Positions 25,104-32,812 of a DNA stretch of 36,835 nucleotides are shown piece by piece. Source of the DNA: a virus. Made by a program: the position numbers and the translations under genes. The stretch lies in IMG/VR virus record IMGVR_UViG_3300025141_000319, positions 1 to 36,835 of that record; one strand, written 5' to 3'. The first letter of the stretch is position 1. Every line of letters starts with the position of its first letter. Under the pieces are notes generated by a model. It saw only the letters and a program-made list of their open reading frames with translations. It made no database searches and had not been told where the DNA came from.

Positions 25104-25481
25104 TTAAAAAATATTGCGTATCTTCCTGTTATGCGTAGTGATGATTCTGTCATCGAGCATAAGATCGAGATACCGGTCTGATGATACCTCTTCGATGTCA
25201 TAGAGGTATATCTCCCAGGGGCTAACGATATCGAACCACAGTTCAAAGAATATGTCTTTTCGTCGTAGGTCATTTACTATAACTCCCAGTGAGGTGTCTT
25301 CATCAATAGTGTTTGTTATCCTTTCTACTACTTCAAATAAATAATTCGCCACAAATGTAGCATTCTTTTCTATCTTTGTTACGACATATCTGTCAACAAG
25401 TAAGCTCTTGGTATTTCTGTCATCGCTTAGCGTTTCGATGTGTATATCGTGAGGTACTCTTATTGTCTCCTTTTTCTTCAT
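25104..25481 (-). CDS. Hypothetical protein (125 aa, or 135 aa from an earlier start)
   Basis: Not recognised. Acidic and beta-rich, with YVVTKIEKNATFVANYLFEV and DIFFELWFDIVSPWEIYLYD segments and a basic end (NRKIRNIF). I chose the internal Met (MKKKETIRVP) at 25481 because it reduces the overlap with the VRR-NUC gene to 62 bases; the ATG at 25511 would make it 92. Either overlap is long for this genome. Its position between the nuclease and the reductase suggests a DNA-metabolism operon, no more. Confidence 0.55.
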   Translation of the reverse strand: MKKKETIRVPHDIHIETLSDDRNTKSLLVDRYVVTKIEKNATFVANYLFEVVERITNTIDEDTSLGVIVNDLRRKDIFFELWFDIVSPWEIYLYDIEEVSSDRYLDLMLDDRIITTHNRKIRNIF

Positions 25482-25719
25482 CCCCTGTATATATTTCTGT
25501 TCTAATACCATGACTTGTTAGCTCGCTGATGCGGTACTTCTGTAGCTCGCTGACCTTCCCTTTCGGGGTTTTCACTTCCGAGAAGAGGACGTCACTGTTG
25601 CGCGGTATGGCTATCAAGTCGGGGATGCCATTTTTGTTAGTCTTCATAAGCTTAATCACATAGTACCCCTCGGCTTCAAGTTGCCCTATCCGGCGCTTCT
25701 GTATCTGCTGCTCCGTCAT
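25420..25719 (-). CDS. VRR-NUC domain nuclease
   Basis: A 99-residue stand-alone VRR-NUC protein. Residues 1-82 follow the family: IQKRRIGQLEAEGYYVIKL, then NKNGIPDLIAIPR with the catalytic Asp, then VLFSEVKTPKGKVSELQKYR with the E-x-K pair. Such proteins are structure-specific nucleases related to the FAN1 nuclease domain; phage members cleave branched DNA. The ATG overlaps the stop of the helicase gene by one base (TAATG), so the two are translationally coupled and may form a helicase-nuclease pair. The C-terminal 17 residues are charged, non-family sequence overlapping the next ORF. Confidence 0.85.
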   Translation of the reverse strand: MTEQQIQKRRIGQLEAEGYYVIKLMKTNKNGIPDLIAIPRNSDVLFSEVKTPKGKVSELQKYRISELTSHGIRTEIYTGDEEKGDNKSTSRYTHRNAKR

Positions 25720-26963
25720 TAAAACAAAGTTAACAAATCATTGTTAAAGTGTTTAAGGGTGTAGTTCTTCTTGCCGTTCACTGTTTTATATATCTTATCT
25801 TCGATTCCGTCCTCAGCAAAAACCCAATATACCTTATTGAAACCACGGTCTTTAGTGGTCATCCTATCCCTGCTCTGCCAATAACTGGTGGCGCTGAAGT
25901 CGATATTGTAGTATACTATATGCTTAGCCTGACGCAGGGAGATGCCCTCACGCCCACTAACTATCTGTAGGGCGATGCTCTTTTTGGGATCGCTATTGAA
26001 CTCATCGATATCGGTAGTGATGCGAGCCTTGGGATATACGTCGAGGATAGCCTGTAGCTCCTGCTTGAACTTGTAGTATATCGCTATCTTCTGGTCATAG
26101 AACCTCTTGGAGATATAGTCCGCCTTGCTCCAGTCGATGACCTTGGCTTTACCGCTCTCAAAGATTACGGTACCGCTATACAGTTGGTGTAGCTTGCTCA
26201 TCATCTTAACGCCAGTGTCGGCGAGGATGGTGTCGCCCTTGCCGTTGATGACGCGGTCCTTCCTTAGGAGGTGGCTCATCTTATAGGTAAGGTATTCCAT
26301 CTTAACATATAAGACCTCCTCTTCCACCTCGGTTTTAAAGCCTGCCTCCTTCTGGGTGTAGTTTATCATGTAGGGCTTCATCGCTTTAAGGATCTTCTCC
26401 TCAATACCCGCGGAGTAGTCGTTGATCATATTCCCTGATATCTTCATCTGCCTGACATCGACATAGTCTTTAGACCACTTATAGAAGTTCTTGTAGTGGG
26501 CGAAGGGATTGGCATGGTGTCCATACACCTGGTGGTACATCTGCGAGTACGACTCCGGTGTCGGCGTCCCCGACATGAGGATGAGGCCACACCTATGCTT
26601 GGCGAGGAGGCTCTTTACCTGTACGGCACGCTTGCTCGGTCTGGCGAAGGCTCCCATGCAGTGGGCTTCATCACATATTATGGTATCGAAGCTTAGGGTG
26701 TTATCGACCTTATGTAGGGACTCGTAGTTTATGGTGGTAAGCTTATACCCCGGTGCCAGCATGGCATAGTCAGACTCTATGCTTGAGATGGCTTTCTTCT
26801 TAGTGATGAAGAGAACGGATGATGCCCCCATCCCTTTACATATGCCGAGGGCTGTCAGCGTCTTCCCTGTGCGCACCTCCATAGCGAGGTAGAGGAAGCA
26901 CGACTTCTGCATTACCTCTATGCCCTTGCTGATAATCTCTTTCTGGTATTGTCTAAATTCCAT
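25719..26963 (-). CDS. SNF2/SF2-family DNA helicase
   Basis: A 414-residue ATP-dependent DNA translocase. The N-terminal FRQYQKEI is the Q-like motif. Motif I is MEVRTGKTLTA (about 28-38), motif II is the DEAH box at 98-101 (TIICDEAHC), motif III is LMSGTPTP (129-136). In the second RecA domain motif V is IVSGREGISLRQA and motif VI is YWQSRDRMTTKDRG. Compact SNF2-like helicases of this kind are common in phage replication modules and are thought to help replication or recombination. The gene overlaps a small ORF upstream by 11 bases and the VRR-NUC gene downstream by one. No missing core motif. Confidence 0.88.
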   Translation of the reverse strand: MEFRQYQKEIISKGIEVMQKSCFLYLAMEVRTGKTLTALGICKGMGASSVLFITKKKAISSIESDYAMLAPGYKLTTINYESLHKVDNTLSFDTIICDEAHCMGAFARPSKRAVQVKSLLAKHRCGLILMSGTPTPESYSQMYHQVYGHHANPFAHYKNFYKWSKDYVDVRQMKISGNMINDYSAGIEEKILKAMKPYMINYTQKEAGFKTEVEEEVLYVKMEYLTYKMSHLLRKDRVINGKGDTILADTGVKMMSKLHQLYSGTVIFESGKAKVIDWSKADYISKRFYDQKIAIYYKFKQELQAILDVYPKARITTDIDEFNSDPKKSIALQIVSGREGISLRQAKHIVYYNIDFSATSYWQSRDRMTTKDRGFNKVYWVFAEDGIEDKIYKTVNGKKNYTLKHFNNDLLTLF

Positions 26964-27183
26964 GTTTCAATATTTTTTGTAGTTCTTTATGAGTATATTT
27001 TTTGTTTGGCTTCATCTTTTTATCCAGTCTGTCAAACTTATCACACAATTCATCGAGGGTCTCACAATGCATGAGCGTCCGCCATCCAAAACTAAAAGGC
27101 TCCTGTTTCTGAGGGTCGGTATTATAGTGAAACACATTCTGTTCTTCATTGTATTCTAAGTGATATAAATATTCATCTTCCAT
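26953..27183 (-). CDS. Small hypothetical protein (76 aa)
   Basis: Unrecognised. The N-terminal half is acidic and aromatic (EDEYLYHLEYNEEQNVFHY), then FSFGWRTLMHCETLDELCDK, and a Lys-rich C-terminal helix. Overlaps of 11 bases at each end with its neighbours show it is a real member of the operon. Confidence 0.65.
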   Translation of the reverse strand: MEDEYLYHLEYNEEQNVFHYNTDPQKQEPFSFGWRTLMHCETLDELCDKFDRLDKKMKPNKKYTHKELQKILKHGI

Positions 27184-27358
27184 AGTGTTCGCGTTTTTGG
27201 TTTTCTAATTCCTCAAGTTCTTCGCCCTCAAGGATATGGGGAGACTCGTAGACCTCTACGAGCTTATCATCGACATATATCTTTACCTCCGTGGAGATAT
27301 TCTCCGGCTCATCGAAAGAGAAAGGGTAATACATCGTTACAAAGCGTATCTTCTTCAT
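27173..27358 (-). CDS. Small hypothetical protein (61 aa)
   Basis: Unrecognised. A beta-rich start (MKKIRFVTMYYPFSF, VKIYVDDKLVEVY) followed by an acidic helix (ILEGEELEELENQKREHYGR). It overlaps the methyltransferase gene upstream by 4 bases (ATGA) and the 76-residue ORF downstream by 11, which supports translation. Confidence 0.65.
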   Translation of the reverse strand: MKKIRFVTMYYPFSFDEPENISTEVKIYVDDKLVEVYESPHILEGEELEELENQKREHYGR

Positions 27359-28431
27359 ATAAGGTTTTTTAAGATATTATACAATACGCCTACTGTTATG
27401 CTATTGCCAGCCTGCTTATACATCTGAGTGTCAGAGCAGGGCATCTTAAAGGTATCAGGGAAGTCCTGAAGCCTGAAGCATTCTCTGGGTGTTAATCTTC
27501 TGATATTATATTTATTAGACTCTATAATAGCTTGATTGCAAGAGGTATCTAAAGTCTGTGCCACAGACTTTCCAACTCTGCCACGCCTTGTTTCTGAATT
27601 AGGCTGTGATAGGTTTATGCTATCGCCCTCTTTTGCTATCTCATACCCCTTTGAAGTTGCTGATTTGACTTTTAGATATTGCAAATCTGAACTTTGTTTA
27701 GAATAATTTGCTGTTATACAATTAACACTTTGAGTTTCGTTACTTATAAACTCCTGACTTCTTGGGTGTTTAATTAAATGTTTTACCATCTTCTCACTCA
27801 AATAAAACTTCTCATCAACGCCATCCTCTAAAACATCTTTAAGCCTCTTGCTTAAATGCTGCACTTTAGGGAAGCGGAAGCTATTATCTTTATCATCCCT
27901 GATGCCAATTATAAATATCCTCTCCCGATTCTGTGGCACGCCATAGTCCTTAGAGTTTAATACCATATAATATACGTGGTAGCCGGCGCTGTCTTCATGG
28001 GGGAAGATCATAGGATTGCCATTGACACTTTTAGCCAGATAATCAATCCATCTTTGAAATGTTTTGCCATTGTCATCAGAAAGCAAACCTTTGACGTTCT
28101 CAAAAATAAAATATCGGGGTCTGTTCTTAATTATAAACTCATGGGAGTTGTAAAATAAAACCCCTCTTTTATCTCCCTCGCCACCACGCTTTCCGGCAAG
28201 GCTGAACGCCTGACACGGAGGGCTCGTCATATAGATATCAAGAGGCTCCTCGGGGATATCTCTCTCATAGACATCTTTAGGGTAATAGTCGGGCTCGCCG
28301 TAGTTGGCGATGTATGTCTCACGGACATATTTGTCCATATCGCAGGCGAAGACATTGGTGTACTTAACACCAAGCCTTATCAGGGCCTGCTCAAAAGCCC
28401 CTACGCCACTGAAATCACTTCCTATCCTCAT
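27355..28431 (-). CDS. DNA cytosine-C5 methyltransferase
   Basis: A 358-residue S-adenosylmethionine-dependent cytosine-5 methylase. Motif I is DFSGVGAFEQAL (residues 6-17), motif IV is SPPCQAFS with catalytic Cys73, motif VI is the ENV triplet at 111-113, motif VIII is QNRERIF (167-173), and motif X is KQAGNSITVGVLYN near the end. The variable target-recognition region lies at about 200-325; its specificity cannot be read by eye. No obvious cognate restriction gene is adjacent, so it is probably an orphan methylase that shields phage DNA from host restriction or marks it. It is coupled by ATGA overlaps to small genes on both sides. Confidence 0.92.
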   Translation of the reverse strand: MRIGSDFSGVGAFEQALIRLGVKYTNVFACDMDKYVRETYIANYGEPDYYPKDVYERDIPEEPLDIYMTSPPCQAFSLAGKRGGEGDKRGVLFYNSHEFIIKNRPRYFIFENVKGLLSDDNGKTFQRWIDYLAKSVNGNPMIFPHEDSAGYHVYYMVLNSKDYGVPQNRERIFIIGIRDDKDNSFRFPKVQHLSKRLKDVLEDGVDEKFYLSEKMVKHLIKHPRSQEFISNETQSVNCITANYSKQSSDLQYLKVKSATSKGYEIAKEGDSINLSQPNSETRRGRVGKSVAQTLDTSCNQAIIESNKYNIRRLTPRECFRLQDFPDTFKMPCSDTQMYKQAGNSITVGVLYNILKNLI

Positions 28432-28610
28432 GCTATATCGTTTATATCGTCAGGTAAATTAAATCTTCTTATTATAGGGTCTACCTCATCGCCGGGATCG
28501 GAGATGATGTATTCGCTGATAACTTTTAAGGAGCCCGCAATGGACTCCAGAGCCTCCACCATGCGCTCCTCACGCCCTTTCGGGGTCTCGTATTTTCTAT
28601 TTTCTATCAT
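28428..28610 (-). CDS. Small hypothetical protein (60 aa)
   Basis: Unrecognised. A basic N-terminus (MIENRKYETPKGREERM), an amphipathic helix (VEALESIAGSLKVISEYII) and an acidic tail (PGDEVDPIIRRFNLPDDIND). It overlaps the methyltransferase start by 4 bases (ATGA) and begins 6 bases after the 49-residue membrane ORF stop. It may be a small partner of the methylase or independent. Confidence 0.65.
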   Translation of the reverse strand: MIENRKYETPKGREERMVEALESIAGSLKVISEYIISDPGDEVDPIIRRFNLPDDINDIA

Positions 28611-28616
28611 TAGTTT

Positions 28617-28766
28617 CTATTTAGTTTTTTCCTTACAATGAATTGTCTTATCTTCGCGCTCCATATTTTTTACCTCGCACATATGGTTTATAACAACCAG
28701 CAATACTATCAGCGATATTACCAAAGCAAAAACTACGCTCATAGGGATATCATCTTCATGGCTCAT
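28617..28766 (-). CDS. 49-residue single-pass membrane protein
   Basis: A short frame: an acidic N-terminal stub (MSHEDDIP), one strongly hydrophobic span at residues 9-27 (MSVVFALVISLIVLLVVIN), then a charged Lys/Glu-rich tail with two Cys (HMCEVKNMERED ... IHCKEKTK). The ATG overlaps the upstream stop as ATGA and the next gene starts 6 bases after its stop, so it fills the gap exactly. By charge it is probably an inner-membrane protein with a cytoplasmic C-terminus. Function unknown; the size resembles small phage membrane effectors such as superinfection-exclusion or anti-lysis peptides, but nothing here specifies that. Confidence 0.65.
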   Translation of the reverse strand: MSHEDDIPMSVVFALVISLIVLLVVINHMCEVKNMEREDKTIHCKEKTK

Positions 28767-29125
28767 AGGTCTATATGTTTATGTATGTTATCAAATGCCC
28801 ACTCGTAAGCCTCCTTGGGAGTATCGAAATTCGACTTCGTCTCCTCAGTGACCCAGTAGCCTCTTACCTCTTTATATATAGCACATACCCAGCTCCCCGG
28901 AGAAGCGAGGGGCGATACCTGTATCCACCACCCCTTGTACTGCAATTTTAATAGTCTCTCCATAATATTTAATTTAGTATCGTCATAGCATCGGTTGCAT
29001 AGCGTAGTGAGCAGAGCGAAAGGATCACACCGATCACTGGCATCGGGAGAGAATATCTTTCCCTCGCCGATATCGAAACCCGACTTACACTTATCACATT
29101 CAAAATGGTACTTCAACTTCTTCAT
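28763..29125 (-). CDS. Small zinc-knuckle protein of unknown function (120 aa)
   Basis: Two Cys pairs, CDKC near residues 10-13 and CNRC near 43-46, suggest one treble-clef-like zinc site. The second half (YKGWWIQVSPL, VCAIYKEVRGYWV, then DTPKEAYEWAFDNIHKHI) is a small beta-alpha domain of the kind seen in many short phage ORFs. I chose the Met at 29125 (MKKLKYHFECDKC); the frame opens earlier, at 29170, but that would put 71 bases inside the primase gene. The stop overlaps the membrane ORF start (ATGA). Probably nucleic-acid or protein binding. Confidence 0.65.
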   Translation of the reverse strand: MKKLKYHFECDKCKSGFDIGEGKIFSPDASDRCDPFALLTTLCNRCYDDTKLNIMERLLKLQYKGWWIQVSPLASPGSWVCAIYKEVRGYWVTEETKSNFDTPKEAYEWAFDNIHKHIDL

Positions 29126-31484
29126 TTTTTTCGTTAAAGATAAAATATTTCCCGCTTCTATCCCTCTCAACCGTAGGCGCTAGCCCCGTCTTCCTATAGG
29201 CATAAGCCTCAACCCACTTACCGAACTTCTGTGGCGTGATGTTCATCTTATCGAAGTTGGAATACTCAGCCGTAAAGGCGTGCCATAGCGTGTGTTGGTA
29301 GATTTTAACATCGGTGTCGATGTCCTGAACATTAAGGGGTTGGTTGATCCAATGGTAGAAGGCAGGGTGGGTCGCCGCTTGGAACCTCCTCTCCTCCATA
29401 TTGCGGAACTCGCTATCGATGAAACCCGTATTGAGGTATCCCCGCAGGCATCCCAACATATAGTTATCGAAGCGGAGCCACTCCTCAGCATCCCAGTCAT
29501 CAAAGAGTAATCTTCCGAACTCATCCATGGGAGTGAAGTTCTGGGAGTAGAACTGCGTGAACTCAAGCTCCCACTTCCTCCTCTCGAAGCTATTGCCCTT
29601 ACCGATGATGGCGTAATTGGTAGTGATGACGACCTTGGGGGACCTCTCGAAAGGGATCTTGATGGCGTCTTTATTCTTTTTCTCTAAGGTAATGCCCTCA
29701 GTGACGACACTGAAGAGGCGCTCGAAATTGAAAGCCTTCTTGACATCATCGAAGCATAGTATCTGTGAGTCCTGAGAGACGAGCTGATAGGCGAAACTTT
29801 TCTCGAAGGCGAAGCTCTTACCGTCGATAGTGACCACCTTCTTCATCTGTGATACGCCATTAACGAATAAGCCTTTTCCCGTGCCACCCTCAGGGTTCTC
29901 GCTAAGTATCTCGTCATTGATGATGACGGCGGGGCAGTAGCTCCTGTTCTTAAAGCCATGAAGCAGGAATCCTACCGTGCTCTCAATGGAGTCGACATTG
30001 ACGGGGTTGGTGCCGGCGACATTACTTATGAACTGCCTAAAATCGCAGTCGGTGTCATCGCTAATCTCGAAGTCCCTGTTTATTATCTGCTCCCTCCATA
30101 CGTAACCACCCAAGTCGATGTAGTCGATCATCTCAATACCGGGGGGCGTAACCTTAACGGCGCAGTTGCGGAAGTAGATGTATGCCGTCTCTTTAGTATC
30201 GGCGATGAAATAGGCATCGATGCTTTTTAGCATCCCCAGGAAGTCGTCCTTGAAATACCTCGTCTTATCGGCGAAGTGGTTGTATACCAACATATCGCCA
30301 TTGGCATATAGGTGCGCCAAGATGAAGTCTTTAATCTGCTCGGAGACGACGTTATCGATGAGGTTATCAGTGACTTTAACGAACATAATAGCGGTGCTAC
30401 CCTCAGGGGAGAACTTATAGAAGCCATTATCCTCCAAGAACTCCTTGAACAAGTTGTGGACGATATTAACGCCTCCCTTAGAATTTACCGTCCAGAAATT
30501 CAGCCTCGACGATTCCGTTCTTACATCATCGATGACGCGGTCCATATCTTCGGTCTCGATACCGCTAATCCTGAGGTCGTGTTTTATCTCGCTCTCGCTA
30601 ACGCCGAGCTTAACTTTCCTCCTGATGCCATCCATGGCATTGGTGTCCTCGAAGAACTTAGTGCCATGGCCTGCCGTATTCTTATATGCCGAGTCGATGA
30701 CGGTTTTTATCTCGTTACCGCTAAAGCCCTTCTGCTCATACTGTCCCAAGAGGTAGTGGGCGAGAGATTTCGCTACCCCGAAGTCATTGAAGGCTGAAGC
30801 CAAGACGAAGAGGTTGTTGTTGCGCTCTCCCTTGATGAGGCCGTACTTGGCATCCCACCACTTCAGGAGCCTCTTTACCACCTCGTTCTCATCATTGACG
30901 CGAATGGTGGGTCTGGCGTTATGCATCTCCATATACTGATGCTCCTCATCTTCCTTCTCCTCCCATAGCTCGCTATCGGTGTTAATATATATGTCGGGAT
31001 CATAGCTCTCGTAACAAACCCTGCTGATATTCTTGCACGTCTTATCGAACTCCACGCAACCGAAATATTCCTCCAAAGCTTTGAAGTATTCGCAGTGAGC
31101 CTCAACATCGGGGGGTATCCTAATGAGGACCTTTAAGCCATTGCCACTGGGAGATACGAAAACGGCATATACGTACTTGTCTTTACTTACCTCGGCCTTC
31201 TTCTCATTCATCGCTTTCTTGGTTTTAAAACCATCGAAGTCGAGGCATATGAGACCGGAATGTCGCTCTATAGCTTTGTCCTCACGCTTACTGAAAGTTC
31301 CCGAAAAACATATCGCGGGGAGGTCCTGCTTGAGGATGTTTCTTTTGTCTTTATCCTTCTCTTTGCGGATAATATCTATGAGATCGCGGGTCTTACCGCT
31401 CTTTATCCTCTCCAAAATGATGTTTACATGGCGGACAAATGGTGCCGAGGTCTCCTTAATATTCTTGAATATTGTTATTTCCAT
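29100..31484 (-). CDS. Primase-helicase: VirE-N / AEP-like domain fused to SF3 helicase
   Basis: A 794-residue replication protein. Residues about 55-170 match the VirE-N / BT4734-like primase-related domain: SGLICLDFDGF with Asp82 and Asp84, then VYAVFVSPSGNGLKVLIRI, then NISRVCYESYDP. Residues about 200-320 are a linker with PriCT-like helices. Residues about 480-660 are the helicase: Walker A ENPEGGTGKGLF (529-540), Walker B ILCFDDV (575-581), sensor-1 VVITTNY (618-624) and the Arg pair in ERRKWEL (634-640), as in D5/DUF5906-type SF3 helicases. It would prime and unwind at the phage origin. A 201-base repeat-rich gap precedes its start. No polymerase is seen in this window. Confidence 0.86.
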   Translation of the reverse strand: MEITIFKNIKETSAPFVRHVNIILERIKSGKTRDLIDIIRKEKDKDKRNILKQDLPAICFSGTFSKREDKAIERHSGLICLDFDGFKTKKAMNEKKAEVSKDKYVYAVFVSPSGNGLKVLIRIPPDVEAHCEYFKALEEYFGCVEFDKTCKNISRVCYESYDPDIYINTDSELWEEKEDEEHQYMEMHNARPTIRVNDENEVVKRLLKWWDAKYGLIKGERNNNLFVLASAFNDFGVAKSLAHYLLGQYEQKGFSGNEIKTVIDSAYKNTAGHGTKFFEDTNAMDGIRRKVKLGVSESEIKHDLRISGIETEDMDRVIDDVRTESSRLNFWTVNSKGGVNIVHNLFKEFLEDNGFYKFSPEGSTAIMFVKVTDNLIDNVVSEQIKDFILAHLYANGDMLVYNHFADKTRYFKDDFLGMLKSIDAYFIADTKETAYIYFRNCAVKVTPPGIEMIDYIDLGGYVWREQIINRDFEISDDTDCDFRQFISNVAGTNPVNVDSIESTVGFLLHGFKNRSYCPAVIINDEILSENPEGGTGKGLFVNGVSQMKKVVTIDGKSFAFEKSFAYQLVSQDSQILCFDDVKKAFNFERLFSVVTEGITLEKKNKDAIKIPFERSPKVVITTNYAIIGKGNSFERRKWELEFTQFYSQNFTPMDEFGRLLFDDWDAEEWLRFDNYMLGCLRGYLNTGFIDSEFRNMEERRFQAATHPAFYHWINQPLNVQDIDTDVKIYQHTLWHAFTAEYSNFDKMNITPQKFGKWVEAYAYRKTGLAPTVERDRSGKYFIFNEKNEEVEVPF

Positions 31485-31604
31485 AGTGATTGTGTGACGT
31501 AAATCTTCGTTTTGTGACGAAAGTGTGATAAAAATAAAATTATAAGTCCTTGATTATCAACCGATGTTACCAATGTGACGTAATTCTTTCCTATTATACG
31601 TATT

Positions 31605-31612
31605 CAAAAATA
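31605..31612 (-). promoter_or_regulatory. -7 box TATTTTTG for the primase gene
   Basis: The minus strand reads TATTTTTG, an exact TAnnTTTG match. The CCCTATAGGG palindrome lies about 19 bases upstream, where the -33 element should be. Transcription would begin near 31600 and give a leader of about 115 bases that carries one group of TGTGACG repeats. Confidence 0.4.
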
Positions 31613-31631
31613 AAGAGTATATATATATATA

Positions 31632-31641
31632 CCCTATAGGG
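31632..31641. promoter_or_regulatory. Palindromic candidate operator CCCTATAGGG
   Basis: A perfect 10-bp palindrome next to the alternating TA run, in the expected -33 position of the primase promoter. A dimeric regulator could bind here. Confidence 0.4.
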
Positions 31642-31685
31642 GATATAGAAAAATTTACGTCACATTCGTCACACCGTCACACTAA

Positions 31686-32045
31686 CTAAAAGGGTAAGTC
31701 GGGATTAACGTCAGCCTCGACCTCAGCCTCAACAGGCGCCGCCTTAGCTTTAGCGATAACACCATCAGCGCCAACAACGACACCGTCGGGGTTGTCTTTG
31801 TTTACAATGGTAACAACACCATTGCTCCAGCTAAGCTTTCCGTTGCCAAGGTATACCCTCTTTGCTTTGGACTTACGCTCCTCCTCAGTCTGATCCATCC
31901 AAACGGAAACATTATTTCCATACTGATCCACTTCGTCATTAATTGCAAAAGACATATTGAAGCCTAGGGCTCCACTTTTTAATGTCTTTAATCTTGATTT
32001 GTCGATGGCCTTTACGTTGCACCAACACTTTCCTAAATTTGCCAT
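31686..32045 (-). CDS. SSB-like single-stranded DNA-binding protein
   Basis: A 119-residue protein. The first 85 residues are beta-rich with exposed aromatics and Lys/Arg (MANLGKCWCNVKAIDKSRLK, GFNMSFAIND, VYLGNGKLSWSNGVVTIV), consistent with an OB-fold. A disordered Ala/Glu/Val-rich linker follows. The tail ends DVNPDLPF, the acidic-hydrophobic tip typical of SSB proteins (DDDIPF in E. coli) that recruits partner enzymes. It lies between the exonuclease and primase genes, as expected for an SSB. It is not close to classical SSB, so the call rests on the tip, size and place. The leader AAAATTACTATT precedes the ATG. Confidence 0.72.
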   Translation of the reverse strand: MANLGKCWCNVKAIDKSRLKTLKSGALGFNMSFAINDEVDQYGNNVSVWMDQTEEERKSKAKRVYLGNGKLSWSNGVVTIVNKDNPDGVVVGADGVIAKAKAAPVEAEVEADVNPDLPF

Positions 32046-32074
32046 AATAGTAATTTTAGCTTGTTAATAAATAA

Positions 32075-32812
32075 TTAAAATAAAACGCTCTCAGCAACAT
32101 ACTGAGAGATATCATCAGTGGGGTCCTCCCCAAAGAATTTCTTATATACCTCAAGGGCATGAATAACTTTCTCCCTACCACGCTCCAGGAAGGCATCAGA
32201 GCAGGTAAACACCTCAAGTCGGTGGCTTCCCTTCTCAATGACATAAAACTCCAATGGCTTACCAAAGAACTGATTGTAAAGCCACGCCTGGGAGTCATAA
32301 TTGTACCTGTTGGCACTGAACCGGAACTCAGATAACCTCGATGTTGTCTTCAGATCAATGAGTTTATCACTGCATACCACATCAGCCTTACCTTTCCACA
32401 TATGCTTAAAAATCTTCTTTACGGCAGGAACCTCGAACTCATTGCCATCGGCATATATCTCCGATGAAAAGCGGAAGTTCTCCCTTACCTTCTGCGCCAT
32501 GATATCAAGCTCTGCCTGTTCCGGTGCCAGTAGTAAGATATCAGCGCCCATGTCAATGATGGCCTCCTTATACTTTTTAGTGCTACGGGAGGAGGCATCG
32601 ATAACGACATATGAAGCTAACTTCTCAGGCTCCAACACGGCATGATGCATATAGCTCCCCTTTAACATATCTATGCTTGGTGGTGTCGATACGCCAAACA
32701 TCTCCGGATTATCGAGGAGTTTCTTGATATCAGAATTTGATAGGAACTGTTTCCCGAAAGCACCGTAGTACTGCTCGTCATCCTTTAGTGTCTCTATTAT
32801 TTCCTGGTTCAT
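32075..32812 (-). CDS. RecE-type PD-(D/E)XK exonuclease
   Basis: A 245-residue nuclease of the exodeoxyribonuclease VIII / Cas4-like superfamily. Visible motifs: His56-His57 in KGSYMHHAVLEPE, Asp144 in GKADVV, the D-x-K pair in LIDLKTT (Asp153, Lys155), and YDSQAWLYNQFF as the Q-x-x-x-Y helix. The enzyme would resect duplex ends to give single strands for the annealing protein, whose gene overlaps its start by 4 bases (32809-32812). Together they form a RecE/RecT-like pair. Length fits the phage PDDEXK-type family. Confidence 0.87.
   Translation of the reverse strand: MNQEIIETLKDDEQYYGAFGKQFLSNSDIKKLLDNPEMFGVSTPPSIDMLKGSYMHHAVLEPEKLASYVVIDASSRSTKKYKEAIIDMGADILLLAPEQAELDIMAQKVRENFRFSSEIYADGNEFEVPAVKKIFKHMWKGKADVVCSDKLIDLKTTSRLSEFRFSANRYNYDSQAWLYNQFFGKPLEFYVIEKGSHRLEVFTCSDAFLERGREKVIHALEVYKKFFGEDPTDDISQYVAESVLF

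Larger units (their letters stand above)
31491..31682. repeat. TGTGACG iteron-like repeats in two opposite groups
   Basis: Plus-strand copies: TGTGACGTAA at 31493-31502, TGTGACGAAA at 31513-31522 (followed by GTGTGA), TGTGACGTAA at 31574-31583. Inverted copies, spaced about ten bases apart: TTACGTCACA at 31655-31664, TTCGTCACA at 31665-31673, CCGTCACA at 31674-31681. The ten-base spacing puts the right-hand sites on one face of the helix. Confidence 0.8.
31485..31685 (-). promoter_or_regulatory. Repeat-rich control region / candidate origin before the primase gene
   Basis: The largest gap in the window, with no ORF of note. It holds six TGTGACG-type elements in two oppositely oriented groups, a TATTTTTG -7 box between them, a run of alternating TA (31619-31631) and a perfect 10-bp palindrome CCCTATAGGG. 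Position between the SSB-like and primase genes fits either an origin that the primase-helicase opens, or an autoregulated promoter for it. Confidence 0.6.

Noticed and set aside
27355-28431. Complete restriction-modification system around the cytosine methylase
   Set aside because: No endonuclease gene is adjacent. The PD-(D/E)XK nucleases in the window belong to a late virion operon and a RecE-type recombination pair, so an orphan methylase is the simpler reading.
30312-30797. 161-codon plus-strand frame opposite the primase-helicase
   Set aside because: It is antisense to the conserved replication gene. It shows no recognisable domain and no regulatory context.
31619-31631. Alternating TA run as a microsatellite of interest
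   Set aside because: It is short and lies in an AT-rich control region. It is more easily explained as an easily melted part of that region than as a separate element.
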